From Rhizobacter sp. Root1238 (GTDB lineage Bacteria; Pseudomonadota; Gammaproteobacteria; Burkholderiales; Burkholderiaceae_C): DNA of 64,000 nt. Positions 36,253 to 47,160 of this stretch are shown here, piece by piece. The notes beneath the pieces were generated by a model, which saw only the letters and a list, made by a program, of their open reading frames with translations, searched no databases and had not been told where the DNA came from. A program made the position numbers and the translations under genes. The stretch is taken from assembly GCF_001425825.1 (NCBI RefSeq), contig NZ_LMDM01000009.1, positions 274,165 to 338,164 on the forward strand, written 5' to 3'. Numbering within the stretch: position 1 is the first letter of the stretch; each line of letters begins with the position of its first letter.

Positions 36253-38253
36253 TCACTGGAACCGGATGATGACCTGATCCACCGCCAGGCTCTCGCCCTT
36301 GGTGGCCGACACCTCGGCAACCACCGCATCCTGCGACGCCACCAGGATGTTCTCCATCTTCATCGCCTCGATCGTCGCGAGCCGCTCGCCGGCGCGCACC
36401 TGCTGCCCCGGCGCCACCGCCACGTCGACCAGCAACCCGGGCATCGGCGACAGCAGGAACTTCGACAGGTCGGGCGGCGCCTTGAACGGCATCAGCCCAT
36501 GCAGCTCGGCCGCGCGCGGCGACAGCACGCGCGCCTCGATCTGCGCGCCGTCGTGCGACACCCGGTACGGCAAGCCCAGACGCTCGATCTGCGCGACGAA
36601 CGGCCGGCCGTTGCACTGCCCGCGGATCACCAGGTCGCGCAGATTCGAATCGAACTCGATCAGGTACTGCGCATCGCCGATGCGCACCGCCCAGGCCCCG
36701 CCCTGCGGCCGCACCGTCAGCGCGGTGTGCTCGCTGCGCCCCTCGCCCAGCGGCACGACGACGACGAAGTCCTCGCCGACCTGGAACTCGTGCCCCGGCA
36801 TCTGCCCGCTGATGCCGGCCGCGCGCTCCAGGTGCTGGCGGTTCGCCACCGCGGCCAGCGCGCGCAGGAACAGCGGGTCGGCCGGCGTCACCAGTTCGGC
36901 CGAGAAGCCCTTCGGGAAATGCTCGGCGATGAAGCCGGTGTTGAAGTCGCCGGCGACGAACTTCGGGTGCGCCAGCAGCGCCGCCTGGAACGGGATGTTC
37001 GAATTGATGCCGCGGATCGCGAAGCCGTTCAGCGCGTCGCGCATCTTCGCGATCGCGTCGGCGCGGTCGCGGCCGTGCACGATCAGCTTCGCGATCATCG
37101 AGTCGTAGAACATCGGGATCTCGCCGCCTTCATACACGCCGGTGTCCACGCGCACGCCGCCCTGCTGCGCAGGCGGCTGGTAGCGCACGAGCCGGCCGGT
37201 CGACGGCAGGAAGTTGCGGAACGGGTCCTCGGCGTTGATGCGGCATTCCATCGCCCAGCCGTCGCGCCGGATCTCGCCCTGCGTGAACGGCAGCTTCTCG
37301 CCGGCGGCCACGCGGATCATCAGTTCCACCAGGTCGAGCCCGGTGATGCCCTCGGTCACCGGGTGCTCCACCTGCAGCCGGGTGTTCATCTCGAGGAAGT
37401 AGAAGGACTTGTCCTTGCCGACCACGAACTCCACCGTGCCGGCCGACTGGTAGTTCACCGCCTTCGCGAGCGCCACCGCCTGCGCGCCCATCGCCTGGCG
37501 CGTCTTCTCGTCGAGGAAGGGGCTCGGCGCCTCCTCGATCACCTTCTGGTGGCGGCGCTGGATCGAGCACTCGCGCTCCCACAGGTAGACGGTGTTGCCG
37601 TGCGCATCGCCCAGCACCTGGATTTCGATGTGGCGCGGCTCCTCGACGAACTTCTCGATGAACACCCGGTCGTCGCCGAAGCTGTTGCGGGCCTCGTTCT
37701 GGCACGCGGTGAAGCCCTCGAAGGCTTCCTTGTCGTTGAACGCGACGCGCAGGCCCTTGCCGCCGCCGCCGGCGCTCGCCTTGATCATCACCGGGTAGCC
37801 GATGCCCTTCGCGATCTCGACCGCATGCTGGGCGGTGTCGATGGCGGCGTTGTGCCCGGGGATGGTGTTGACCTTCGCGGCAGCCGCCAGCTTCTTCGAC
37901 GCGATCTTGTCGCCCATCGCGGCGATCGACGCATGCTTCGGGCCGATGAAGACGATGCCCTCCTCTTCGACGCGGCGCGCGAACTCCTCGTTCTCGCTGA
38001 GGAAGCCGTAGCCCGGGTGCACCGCCTGCGCGCCGGTCTGCTTGCAGGCCGCGATGATCTTGTCCATCACCAGGTAGGACTCGCGCGACGCGGCCGGGCC
38101 GATGTGCACCGCCTCGTCGGCGAGTTCGACGTGGCGCGCATCGCGGTCGGCATCGGAGTACACCGCCACCGTCTGGATGCCCATCTTCTTCGCGGTGTGG
38201 ATCACGCGACAGGCGATTTCGCCGCGGTTGGCGATCAGGATCTTGGTAAACAT
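36253..38253 (-). CDS. pccA: Propionyl-CoA (or acetyl-CoA) carboxylase alpha subunit, biotin carboxylase-BCCP
   Basis: This 666-residue subunit carries biotin carboxylase (1-450; N-terminus MFTKILIANRGEIACRVIHT, ATP-grasp loop GGGGKGLRV) and the C-terminal biotin carrier domain with the target lysine K632 in EAMKMEN. It carboxylates biotin with ATP and bicarbonate; PccB then carboxylates the acyl-CoA. The operon with mutase, MeaB and epimerase points to propionyl-CoA. It starts 11 bases after pccB. Upstream in-frame codons are non-coding in character. Confidence 0.94.
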   Translation of the reverse strand: MFTKILIANRGEIACRVIHTAKKMGIQTVAVYSDADRDARHVELADEAVHIGPAASRESYLVMDKIIAACKQTGAQAVHPGYGFLSENEEFARRVEEEGIVFIGPKHASIAAMGDKIASKKLAAAAKVNTIPGHNAAIDTAQHAVEIAKGIGYPVMIKASAGGGGKGLRVAFNDKEAFEGFTACQNEARNSFGDDRVFIEKFVEEPRHIEIQVLGDAHGNTVYLWERECSIQRRHQKVIEEAPSPFLDEKTRQAMGAQAVALAKAVNYQSAGTVEFVVGKDKSFYFLEMNTRLQVEHPVTEGITGLDLVELMIRVAAGEKLPFTQGEIRRDGWAMECRINAEDPFRNFLPSTGRLVRYQPPAQQGGVRVDTGVYEGGEIPMFYDSMIAKLIVHGRDRADAIAKMRDALNGFAIRGINSNIPFQAALLAHPKFVAGDFNTGFIAEHFPKGFSAELVTPADPLFLRALAAVANRQHLERAAGISGQMPGHEFQVGEDFVVVVPLGEGRSEHTALTVRPQGGAWAVRIGDAQYLIEFDSNLRDLVIRGQCNGRPFVAQIERLGLPYRVSHDGAQIEARVLSPRAAELHGLMPFKAPPDLSKFLLSPMPGLLVDVAVAPGQQVRAGERLATIEAMKMENILVASQDAVVAEVSATKGESLAVDQVIIRFQ

Positions 38254-38264
38254 CGGCGCGCCCT

Positions 38265-39797
<1,533 letters not shown>

Positions 39798-39798
39798 G

Positions 39799-40815
39799 TC
39801 AGCTCACTCCGGGTTGTTCGTCGGATGCAAAGAGGCGCAGCAGCGTGTGCGCGGCCGATGAGGGGGCGATGCGCGCGGTCGCGACGTCACGCGTGACATC
39901 GGCGAGCGCCGCGCGCACGCGCGGATGGTGCTTGAACTCGGCGTGCAGCCGGGCGTGGATCAGGTCCCACATCCAGGCCTGCGCCTGGCGCTCGCGGCGG
40001 CGCTCGAACTCGCCGCTCGTGCGGCGTTCGTCAGCGAACTGCCGGACGCGCTGCCAGAACTCGTCGATGCCCTGCGCCTTCAGCGCGCTGATCTGCATCA
40101 CGCGTGCCGGCGGCACCTGGTCGGGGCGGCCGTGGAAGCTGAAGACGCGCAGCGCGCTGGTGATCTGCGCTTCGGCGCGGGTCGCGGCCACCGGGTCGAG
40201 GTCGGCCTTGTTGATGACGACCAGGTCGGCGAGCTCCATCACGCCTTTCTTGATGGCCTGCAGGTCGTCGCCGGCATTGGGCAGCTGCAGCAGCACGAAC
40301 ATGTCGGTCATGCTGGCGACCGCGGTCTCGCTCTGGCCGACGCCGACGGTCTCGACCAGCACCACGTCGTGGCCGGCGGCTTCGCACACCAGCATCGCCT
40401 CGCGGGTCTTCTCGGCCACGCCGCCGAGCGTACCGGACGACGGGCTCGGGCGGATGTAGGCGGCCTCGTTGACAGAGAGCTGCTCCATGCGCGTCTTGTC
40501 GCCGAGGATGGAGCCGCCGGAGACGGTGGACGACGGGTCGACCGTCAGCACCGCGACGCGATGGCCCTGCGCGATCAGGTGCAGGCCGAAGGCCTCGATG
40601 AAGGTCGACTTGCCGACGCCGGGGACGCCGGAGATGCCCAGGCGCAGCGATCGGCCGGTGTGGGGCAGCAGTGCGTTCAGCAGTGCGTCGGCGCGAAGGC
40701 GGTGGTCGGGGCGGGTGGATTCGAGCAGGGTGATGGATTTGGCGAGCGAGCGCCGCCGCGCCACCCGGTCGGTGCCGGCCAGGCCCGCGAGCAGCATCTC
40801 GTCTGGCGCGTTCAT
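39799..40815 (-). CDS. meaB: MeaB G-protein chaperone of methylmalonyl-CoA mutase
   Basis: MeaB (338 residues, once called ArgK) is a P-loop GTPase that protects the mutase from inactivation and helps load its cobalamin. Walker A is GVPGVGKST (63-71), followed by [18 protein letters not shown], the switch ETVGVGQSE and the guanine motif NKAD. It lies 14 bases after the mutase gene. The same reading frame continues open upstream into mcm, but ATG 40815 matches the family start and no fusion is implied. Confidence 0.95.
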   Translation of the reverse strand: MNAPDEMLLAGLAGTDRVARRRSLAKSITLLESTRPDHRLRADALLNALLPHTGRSLRLGISGVPGVGKSTFIEAFGLHLIAQGHRVAVLTVDPSSTVSGGSILGDKTRMEQLSVNEAAYIRPSPSSGTLGGVAEKTREAMLVCEAAGHDVVLVETVGVGQSETAVASMTDMFVLLQLPNAGDDLQAIKKGVMELADLVVINKADLDPVAATRAEAQITSALRVFSFHGRPDQVPPARVMQISALKAQGIDEFWQRVRQFADERRTSGEFERRRERQAQAWMWDLIHARLHAEFKHHPRVRAALADVTRDVATARIAPSSAAHTLLRLFASDEQPGVS

Positions 40816-40829
40816 CGGGTTGCGCACGC

Positions 40830-43010
40830 TCAGCCCGCGACCGCCTTGCGGATCTGCTCCAGCACGTCCTTCGCGCTCGCCGGGATCGGCGTGCCCGGAC
40901 CGTAGATGCCCTTCACGCCGGCCGCATACAGGAAGTCGTAGTCCTGCCGCGGGATCACGCCGCCGACGAACACGATGATGTCGTCGGCGCCCTGCGCCTT
41001 CAGCGATTCGATGATCGCCGGCACCAGCGTCTTGTGGCCGGCCGCCAGCGTGCTGACGCCGACCGCGTGCACGTCGTTCTCGATCGCCTGCCGCGCGCAT
41101 TCTTCGGCGGTCTGGAACAGCGGCCCCATGTCGACGTCGAAGCCCAGGTCGGCGAACGCGGTCGCCACCACCTTCGCGCCACGGTCGTGCCCGTCCTGCC
41201 CGAGCTTGGCGATCATCACGCGCGGGCGCCGGCCCTGCGCCTGCGCGAACTCGGCGATCTCCTGCTGGAGCTTCGCCCAGCCCTCGGCACTGTCGTAAGC
41301 GGCTGCATACACACCGGTCACCTTTTGCGTATCGGCGCGATGGCGCCCCCACACCTTCTCCAGCGCATCGCTGACCTCGCCCACCGTGGCGCGCGCGCGC
41401 ACCGCGTCGATCGACAAGGCCAGCAGGTTGCCCTGCCCCGTCTGCGCGCACTCGGTGAGTGCCGCCAACGCCCGCTCGACCGCCGCCGCATCGCGCGACG
41501 CACGCACCTGCGCCAGCCGCTTCAGCTGGTTCTCGCGCACCGCATGGTTGTCGATGTCGAGGATCTCGATCGGGTCTTCCTGCTTCAGCTTGTACTTGTT
41601 GACGCCGACGATCACGTCCTTGCCCGAATCGATGCGCGCCTGCTTCTCGGCCGCGCTCGCCTCGATCTTCAGCTTGGCCCAGCCGCTGTCGACGGCCTTC
41701 ACCATGCCGCCCATCGCGTCGACCTCCTCGATCAGCGTCCACGCGGCATCGGCCATGTCCTGCGTCAGCTTCTCCATCATGTAGCTGCCGGCCCACGGGT
41801 CGACCACGCTGGTGATGTGGGTCTCTTCCTGGATGATCAGCTGCGTGTTGCGCGCGATGCGGGCGCTGAAGTCGGTCGGCAGCGCGATCGCTTCGTCGAG
41901 CGCATTGGTGTGCAGGCTCTGCGTGCCGCCGAACACCGCCGCCATCGCCTCGACCGTCGTGCGCACCACGTTGTTGTACGGGTCCTGCTCGGTCAGGCTC
42001 CAGCCCGAGGTCTGGCAGTGCGTGCGCAGCATCAGGCTCTTCGGGTTCTTCGCGCCGAAGCCGCTCATGATCCGCCACCACAGCAGCCGCGCCGCACGCA
42101 TCTTGGCCACCTCGAGGTAGAAGTTCATCCCGATCGCCCAGAAGAAGCTCAACCGGCCGGCGAACTCGTCCACGTCCAGCCCCTTGGCCAGCGCCGTCTT
42201 CACGTACTCCTTGCCGTCGGCCAGCGTGAAGGCCAGCTCCAGCGCCTGGTTCGCGCCGGCCTCCTGCATGTGGTAGCCGCTGATGCTGATCGAGTTGAAT
42301 TTCGGCATCTGCTTCGCGGTGTACGCGATGATGTCGCCGATCACCCGCATGCTCGGCTCGGGCGGGAAGATGTAGGTGTTGCGGACCATGAACTCCTTGA
42401 GGATGTCGTTCTGGATGGTCCCGCTCAACTGCGCCTGCGGCACGCCCTGCTCCTCGGCCGCCACCACGTAGCCGGCCAGCACCGGCAGCACCGCGCCGTT
42501 CATCGTCATCGACACCGACACCTTGTCGAGCGGGATGCCGTCGAACAGGATCTTCATGTCCTCGACGCTGTCGATCGCGACGCCCGCCTTGCCGACGTCG
42601 CCGGTCACGCGCGGGTGGTCGCTGTCGTAGCCGCGGTGGGTGGCCAGGTCGAATGCGACGCTGACGCCCTGCGCGCCGGCATCGAGCGCCTTGCGGTAGA
42701 ACGCGTTCGACGCCTCGGCGGTCGAGAAGCCGGCGTACTGGCGGATGGTCCACGGCCGCACCGCGTACATCGTCGCCTGCGGGCCGCGCACGAACGGCGC
42801 GAAGCCGGGCAGCGTGTCGGTGTAGGGCAGTTCGCGGGTGTCCGCCGCGGTGTAGAGCGGCTTTACGCGGATGCCCTCGGGCGTCACCCAGTCGAGCGCG
42901 TCGACATTCCCGCCCGGCGCGGATTTCGCGGCCGCCTTCTGCCACGCCGGCAGGGCATCGGAATTCAACAACGCGCTGTCTTTGTCGTCAGACATTTTCT
43001 GGTCGGACAT
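40830..43010 (-). CDS. mcm: Methylmalonyl-CoA mutase, single chain
   Basis: This 726-residue adenosylcobalamin enzyme rearranges R-methylmalonyl-CoA to succinyl-CoA. The N-terminal barrel includes [18 protein letters not shown] and the TYIFPPEP region. The C-terminal B12 domain has the lower-axial-ligand motif [11 protein letters not shown] (H608). It is a one-chain form, as in E. coli Sbm. ATG 43010 is preferred; ATG 42995 is an alternative. It heads the operon with meaB, pccB, pccA and the epimerase-like gene. The 57-base gap to gntR carries a strong palindrome. Confidence 0.96.
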   Translation of the reverse strand: MSDQKMSDDKDSALLNSDALPAWQKAAAKSAPGGNVDALDWVTPEGIRVKPLYTAADTRELPYTDTLPGFAPFVRGPQATMYAVRPWTIRQYAGFSTAEASNAFYRKALDAGAQGVSVAFDLATHRGYDSDHPRVTGDVGKAGVAIDSVEDMKILFDGIPLDKVSVSMTMNGAVLPVLAGYVVAAEEQGVPQAQLSGTIQNDILKEFMVRNTYIFPPEPSMRVIGDIIAYTAKQMPKFNSISISGYHMQEAGANQALELAFTLADGKEYVKTALAKGLDVDEFAGRLSFFWAIGMNFYLEVAKMRAARLLWWRIMSGFGAKNPKSLMLRTHCQTSGWSLTEQDPYNNVVRTTVEAMAAVFGGTQSLHTNALDEAIALPTDFSARIARNTQLIIQEETHITSVVDPWAGSYMMEKLTQDMADAAWTLIEEVDAMGGMVKAVDSGWAKLKIEASAAEKQARIDSGKDVIVGVNKYKLKQEDPIEILDIDNHAVRENQLKRLAQVRASRDAAAVERALAALTECAQTGQGNLLALSIDAVRARATVGEVSDALEKVWGRHRADTQKVTGVYAAAYDSAEGWAKLQQEIAEFAQAQGRRPRVMIAKLGQDGHDRGAKVVATAFADLGFDVDMGPLFQTAEECARQAIENDVHAVGVSTLAAGHKTLVPAIIESLKAQGADDIIVFVGGVIPRQDYDFLYAAGVKGIYGPGTPIPASAKDVLEQIRKAVAG

Positions 43011-43047
43011 GGGCCTGCTCCGCTGGACGACCCGGCAGGCGTCGTCC

Positions 43048-43067
43048 ATAATTCAAAATTGAATTAT
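43048..43067. promoter_or_regulatory. Perfect AT-rich palindrome between mcm and gntR
   Basis: ATAATTCAA-AA-TTGAATTAT is a perfect 9-2-9 inverted repeat ending one base before the gntR ATG. The region is strikingly AT-rich in a ~70% GC genome. It occupies much of the 57 bases between the two divergent starts, so a bound GntR protein could block both. The motif does not fit the FadR consensus TGGTNNNACCA, so the assignment is from position and symmetry. Confidence 0.6.
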
Positions 43068-43742
43068 ATGTCCAAGGTTTCCACCGCCAAGGCGGCCCCC
43101 CTCGCCGGCCCTGCGACGCTGCCGGCCACCCAGGCGCTCTACGTGCAGGTCGCCGAGCGCCTGCGTGCGCGCATCATGGCCCACACGCTGGCGCCCGGCA
43201 GCTGGATCGACGAGCAAGCCCTGACGGCCGAGTACGGCATCAGCCGCACGCCGCTGCGCGAGGCGCTGAAGGTGCTGGCGGCCGAGGGGCTGGTGACGAT
43301 GAAGCTGCGCCGCGGCGCCTACGTCACCGAGGTCTCCGAGCGCGACCTCGCCGAGGTGTTCCACCTGCTGGCGCTGCTCGAGAGCGATGCCGCGGCGTCG
43401 GCCGCCACGCTCGCGACCGACGCGCAGCTGGCCGAGCTGCAGGCGCTGCACCAGGCGCTCGAAGACAGCGTGGCCGACCGCGACGCGTTCTTCCGCGCGA
43501 ACGAGCAGTTCCACATGCGGCTGCTCGAGATCGCCGACAACCGCTGGCGCCACCAGCTGGTCACCGACCTGCGCAAGGTGATGAAGCTGAACCGGCACCA
43601 CTCGCTGTTCAAGCAGGGCCGGCTCGACGCGTCGCTGAAGGAGCACCGCCGGATCATGGCGGCGCTGAAGGCGCGCGACGGCGCGAAGGTCCAGCAGCTG
43701 ATGCAGCAGCACCTGACGAATGGCCGGGACGCCGCGAAATGA
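43068..43742 (+). CDS. GntR-family (FCD) regulator of the propionyl-CoA operon
   Basis: This 224-residue GntR regulator has an N-terminal winged helix (~20-85; ALTAEYGISRTPLREALKVLAAEGLV) and a C-terminal helical FCD domain. In the FCD domain FHLLALLESDAA, NEQFHMRLLE and LKEHRRIMAALKARD give the family His/Asp pattern that can bind a metal and a small acid. It is divergent from mcm, so it probably senses a propionate-pathway metabolite. ATG 43068 sits directly next to the palindrome, which leaves no room for a typical ribosome site after it. Confidence 0.92.
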   Translation: MSKVSTAKAAPLAGPATLPATQALYVQVAERLRARIMAHTLAPGSWIDEQALTAEYGISRTPLREALKVLAAEGLVTMKLRRGAYVTEVSERDLAEVFHLLALLESDAAASAATLATDAQLAELQALHQALEDSVADRDAFFRANEQFHMRLLEIADNRWRHQLVTDLRKVMKLNRHHSLFKQGRLDASLKEHRRIMAALKARDGAKVQQLMQQHLTNGRDAAK

Positions 43743-43784
43743 CACCCCCCCCCGGAGCGTCCTGCGGCCGCCTCCCCCTCGAAG

Positions 43785-43822
43785 GGGGCGCCACCAGCGG
43801 CCCGGCAAAGCCGGTTCCGCGG
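43785..43822. repeat. Dispersed intergenic repeat A, copy 2
   Basis: This matches 6122-6162: GGCGCCACCAGCGGCCCGGC, loop AAA, GCCGGTTCCGCGG. The hairpin CCGGC-AAA-GCCGG has arms identical to copy 1. A second small hairpin, CCCCCT-CGA-AGGGGG (43774-43788), lies just upstream. It sits between gntR and folA. Confidence 0.7.
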
Positions 43823-43862
43823 TGTCCGCTTGGCCGATGAGGCTCGCGCGACAATCGCGCCC

Positions 43863-44381
43863 ATGACACGCTCTCGACCGCTGATCAGCCTGATCGCCGC
43901 CGTGGCCCGCAACGGCGCCATCGGCAAGGGCAACGCCCTGCTCTGCCACATCTCCGAAGACCTGAAGTTCTTCAAGCGCACCACGCTCGGCGCACCGGTG
44001 CTGATGGGTCGCAAGACCTGGGATTCGATCGGCCGGCCGCTGCCCGGCCGCCGCAACATCGTGATCACGCGCCAGCCGGACTGGCACGCCGACGGCGCCG
44101 AGCGCGCCGGCTCGCTGGACGAGGCGATCGCGCTGGCCGGCGACGTGCCGAAGGCCTTCGTGATCGGTGGCGGCGAGATCTACCGCGAGGCGCTGCCGCG
44201 GGTCGACGAGCTGGTGCTGACCGAGCTCGATGCCGACTTCGACGCCGACGCCTTCTTTCCCGACTGGGACCGCGCGCAGTTCAGCGCCGAACCCGGTGAA
44301 TTCCAGACCAGCCCGGAGGGCCTGCGCTACCGCTGGGTCACCTACCGGCGCAGCACCCCATCACCACAACGAGGAGGATGA
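43863..44381 (+). CDS. folA: Dihydrofolate reductase FolA
   Basis: This enzyme reduces dihydrofolate to tetrahydrofolate with NADPH, supplying ThyA and purine synthesis. It is 172 residues, near the usual length. Recognisable are SLIAAVARNGAIGKGN, the active Asp in HISEDLKFFKRTT, VLMGRKTWDSIGRPLPGRRNIVIT and FVIGGGEIYREALP. The residue at the usual Trp position before the catalytic helix (W22 in E. coli) appears to be Cys (LLCHISEDL). It is followed, one base after its stop, by a DUF4337 gene. Confidence 0.93.
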   Translation: MTRSRPLISLIAAVARNGAIGKGNALLCHISEDLKFFKRTTLGAPVLMGRKTWDSIGRPLPGRRNIVITRQPDWHADGAERAGSLDEAIALAGDVPKAFVIGGGEIYREALPRVDELVLTELDADFDADAFFPDWDRAQFSAEPGEFQTSPEGLRYRWVTYRRSTPSPQRGG

Positions 44382-44382
44382 C

Positions 44383-44958
44383 ATGTCCGAACACGGTTTC
44401 CACGTCCACGGCCCGCACGACCACGAACTGGAGCACGCGGCCAAGCACGACCCCGACGGCCACGCCGGCCAGCTGGCGGTGATCACCGCGATCCTCGCGA
44501 CGCTCGGTGCGATCTTCTCGTACATGGGCGGCGCGACGCAGGCCAACGCGGGTCTCTACAAGAACGACGCCGCGATCAAGAAGACCGAGGCGTCGAACCA
44601 GTGGAACTACTACCAGGCCAAGAGCAGCAAGCAGAACCTGGCCGAGCTGGCGGTCGAGCTGGCGCCCGAGGGCCGGCGAGCGTTCTACACCGAGGAGATC
44701 AAGCGCTACAAGACCGAGAAGGCCGAGATCATGACCGCGGCCAAGAAGCTCGAGGACGAGTCGACCGCGTTCGACAAGCAGAGCGAGGAGCAGATGCACC
44801 AGCACCACCGCTGGGCGCAGGCCACCACCGCGCTGTCGATCTCGATCGCGATGGCGGCGATCGCGCTGCTCACCAAGCGGCGCTGGACGGAGTACGCGGT
44901 GTACGGCTTGAGCGTGCTCGGCCTCGGCATGGGCATCGCCGCCTGGCTGCACTACTGA
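44383..44958 (+). CDS. DUF4337-type membrane protein
   Basis: This 191-residue protein has a His-rich N-terminus (GFHVHGPHDHELEHAAKHD) and a membrane helix near 30-47. A long charged coiled-coil region (~70-135) follows, then two closely spaced helices at the C-terminus. The pattern matches DUF4337, a family of unknown function found in proteobacteria. A strong GAGGAGG ribosome site overlaps the folA end, so both are translated from one mRNA. The His-rich start could bind a metal, but that is unproven. Confidence 0.85.
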   Translation: MSEHGFHVHGPHDHELEHAAKHDPDGHAGQLAVITAILATLGAIFSYMGGATQANAGLYKNDAAIKKTEASNQWNYYQAKSSKQNLAELAVELAPEGRRAFYTEEIKRYKTEKAEIMTAAKKLEDESTAFDKQSEEQMHQHHRWAQATTALSISIAMAAIALLTKRRWTEYAVYGLSVLGLGMGIAAWLHY

Positions 44959-45040
44959 GTGCGCCGCCGGGTCCGCCACGCAGGTGGCAGGGTCCGGCGC
45001 AACGCGCTACGCTGCGCCCTCCACTTCCAAGGAGCGCAGC

Positions 45041-45472
45041 ATGAAGATCAACCGCAAGGGCTCGGCCCAATGGTCGGGCGGCATCAAGGACGGCAAGGGC
45101 TCGATCTCGACCGAGAGCGGCGCCCTGAAGGACTACCCCTACGGCTTCGCCAGCCGCTTCGAAGGCATGCCCGGCAGCAACCCCGAGGAACTGCTGGGCG
45201 CGGCGCATGCGGCCTGCTTCACGATGGCCTTGTCGCTGATCCTCGGCGAAGCCAAGCTGCGGGCCGAGAAGATGGACACCACGGCCAAGGTCACGCTGGA
45301 GCAGGTCGAAGGCGGCTTCGCGATCAGCGCGGTTCAGCTGACGCTCACCGCCAACGTGCCGGGAGCGGACAACGCGACCTTCCAGGAACTGGCGGCGAAG
45401 GCCAAGGCGGGCTGCCCGGTGTCGAAGCTGTTCAAGACCGACATCTCGCTCGAGGCAACGCTCGTGAGCTGA
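45041..45472 (+). CDS. osmC: OsmC/Ohr-family peroxide reductase
   Basis: This 143-residue OsmC-family protein detoxifies organic peroxides with two cysteines: one in AAHAACFTMALS and one in KAGCPVSKLF, as the family requires. NPEELLGAAHA is the family signature. AAGGAG precedes ATG 45041. The stop at 45472 is one base from the convergent end of the signalling operon. Confidence 0.92.
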   Translation: MKINRKGSAQWSGGIKDGKGSISTESGALKDYPYGFASRFEGMPGSNPEELLGAAHAACFTMALSLILGEAKLRAEKMDTTAKVTLEQVEGGFAISAVQLTLTANVPGADNATFQELAAKAKAGCPVSKLFKTDISLEATLVS

Positions 45473-45473
45473 G

Positions 45474-46580
45474 CTAGCGGCGCGGCAACTGCACGGTGAA
45501 CATCGTGCGCCTGCCCTCGCCGCAAGGCTCCACGTCGACGCGCCCGCCGTGCGCCTGCACGATCTGCTGCACGATGTAGAGCCCGAGGCCCAGCCCCTCG
45601 TTGCGCCCGCGCGGGCGCTCGCCGCTGCGGAACGGATCGAACAGCGAGGGCAGCAGCTCGGGCGCGATGCAGCCCTCGTTCACGACCACCAGCGTCAGCT
45701 GCGCCGGGTCGTCGCCGTCGAGCACCAGGTCGACCGCCTCGCCCGGCGCACCATGCTGCAACGCGTTGCCGACCAGGTTCGCGACCACCTGCGACAGCCG
45801 TTCGGCATCCCACTCGCCTGCCAGGTCGCCGCTGCGCCGGGTGACGATGCGTGCCTCCGGCAACGCCGCCTGCAGCTCCTGCAGCACCCGCTCGACGATG
45901 GAGCCCAGGTCGGTCGGCGCCCGCTGCACCGCGATGCCGCCGGCCAGCCGGCCGCGCGCCAGGTCGAGCATGTTCTCGATCATCGCGCTCATGCGCCGCC
46001 CACCCTGCAGGATGCGGCCGGCGGTCTTGCCGGTGTCCTCGTCGGGGGCGCGCCGCTGCAGCAGCGTGGCCGAGGTCAGGATCGCATTCAGCGGGTTGCG
46101 CAGGTCGTGGCCGAGCATCGCGACGAACATCTCGTTCAGGCGCAGCGTCTCGGTGCGCTCGCGCAGCTCGTGGGCCAGCTGCTGCTTCTGCCGGTACAGC
46201 TGGAAGAACACCTCGGCCTTGTTGCGCAGGATGTGCGCCTCGATCGGCTTGAACAGGAAATCGACCGCCCCGCTCTCGTAGCCCTTGAAGATGCGCTGCT
46301 GGTCGCGCCCGCCGGCCGTCACGAAGATGATCGGCACATGGCGCGTGCGCTCGCTGCCGCGCATCAGCTCGGCCAGCTGGAAGCCGTCCATCTCGGGCAT
46401 CTGCACGTCGAGCAGCGCGAGAGCCACGTCGTGCACCAGCAGCAGTTCCAGCGCCTGCGCGCCCGAGCGTGCCTGCAGCAGCTCGACGCCTTCGCCGCGC
46501 AACAGCGCCGACAGCGCCAGCAGGTTCTCGTCCAGGTCGTCGACCAGCAGGCATTTCACCGGTGCAAGCATGTGTTGCAT
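45474..46580 (-). CDS. Receiver-histidine kinase (REC-HisKA-HATPase)
   Basis: This 368-residue soluble protein has an N-terminal receiver (LLVDDLDENL, D58 in LALLDVQMPEMDGF, KPIEAH), a short linker and a HisKA domain with phospho-His H158 (MLGHDLRNPLNAIL). An HATPase domain with NEGLGLGLYIVQQIVQAHGG completes it. The receiver-first layout suggests it accepts phosphate from the upstream hybrid kinase and relays it. It is the last gene of the operon, 7 bases after cheB. Confidence 0.92.
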   Translation of the reverse strand: MQHMLAPVKCLLVDDLDENLLALSALLRGEGVELLQARSGAQALELLLVHDVALALLDVQMPEMDGFQLAELMRGSERTRHVPIIFVTAGGRDQQRIFKGYESGAVDFLFKPIEAHILRNKAEVFFQLYRQKQQLAHELRERTETLRLNEMFVAMLGHDLRNPLNAILTSATLLQRRAPDEDTGKTAGRILQGGRRMSAMIENMLDLARGRLAGGIAVQRAPTDLGSIVERVLQELQAALPEARIVTRRSGDLAGEWDAERLSQVVANLVGNALQHGAPGEAVDLVLDGDDPAQLTLVVVNEGCIAPELLPSLFDPFRSGERPRGRNEGLGLGLYIVQQIVQAHGGRVDVEPCGEGRRTMFTVQLPRR

Positions 46581-46587
46581 CCTTTCT

Positions 46588-47160
46588 CTACAACCCGCGC
46601 AACAGCGCGGCCAGGCCGTCCAGCGGCAACAGGTGATCGGGGGTCACCGCCTTCAGCGCCGATGCCGGCATCCACGACACCAGGGCCGTGTCGGGCTGCT
46701 GCACCGCCGTCAACCCGCCGCGCCGTGCCACCGCGACCAGCCCGGCGGCACCGTCCTCGTTGCCGCCGGTGAGCACCATGCCCAGCAGCCGCGGACCGTA
46801 CACGTCGGCCGCCGATTCGAACAGCACGTCGATCGACGGCCGCGAATAGTTCACCAGCGGATCGACCGACAGCGCAAGCCGCGGCCCGTCGTCCACCAGC
46901 AGGTGGTAGTCGGGCGGCGCGAAATACACGCAGCCGGGCTCGACCGCCTCCTTGTCCTGCGCCTCGCGCACCGGGCGCACGCAGCGCGGCGCGAAGATCT
47001 CCACCAGCAGGCTCGGCCGCTGGCGCGGCAGGTGGATCACGACCAGCACCGCGGCCCGCAGCGTGGCCGGCAGCGCCGGCAGCAGCGCCATCAGCGCCTC
47101 GACCCCGCCGGCCGAGGTGCCGATCACCACCGCATCGATGCGCTGCGCGAGGCCGCTCAT
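46588..47160 (-). CDS. Stand-alone CheB-type methylesterase domain
   Basis: This 190-residue protein has only the CheB catalytic domain. The likely triad is S16 (GTSAGG), H43 (VIHLPRQRP) and D137 (TGGNEDGAAG). The usual receiver domain is missing, so activity is not gated by phosphorylation in cis. It would remove methyl-esters or amides from glutamate/glutamine residues of a signalling protein. It overlaps cheR by 4 bases. Confidence 0.9.
   Translation of the reverse strand: MSGLAQRIDAVVIGTSAGGVEALMALLPALPATLRAAVLVVIHLPRQRPSLLVEIFAPRCVRPVREAQDKEAVEPGCVYFAPPDYHLLVDDGPRLALSVDPLVNYSRPSIDVLFESAADVYGPRLLGMVLTGGNEDGAAGLVAVARRGGLTAVQQPDTALVSWMPASALKAVTPDHLLPLDGLAALLRGL

Noticed and set aside
39799..42945. 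An apparent MeaB-mutase fusion because the meaB frame stays open upstream.
   Set aside because: The upstream part is an alternative frame of mcm, and mcm itself is complete. ATG 40815 is the normal MeaB start.
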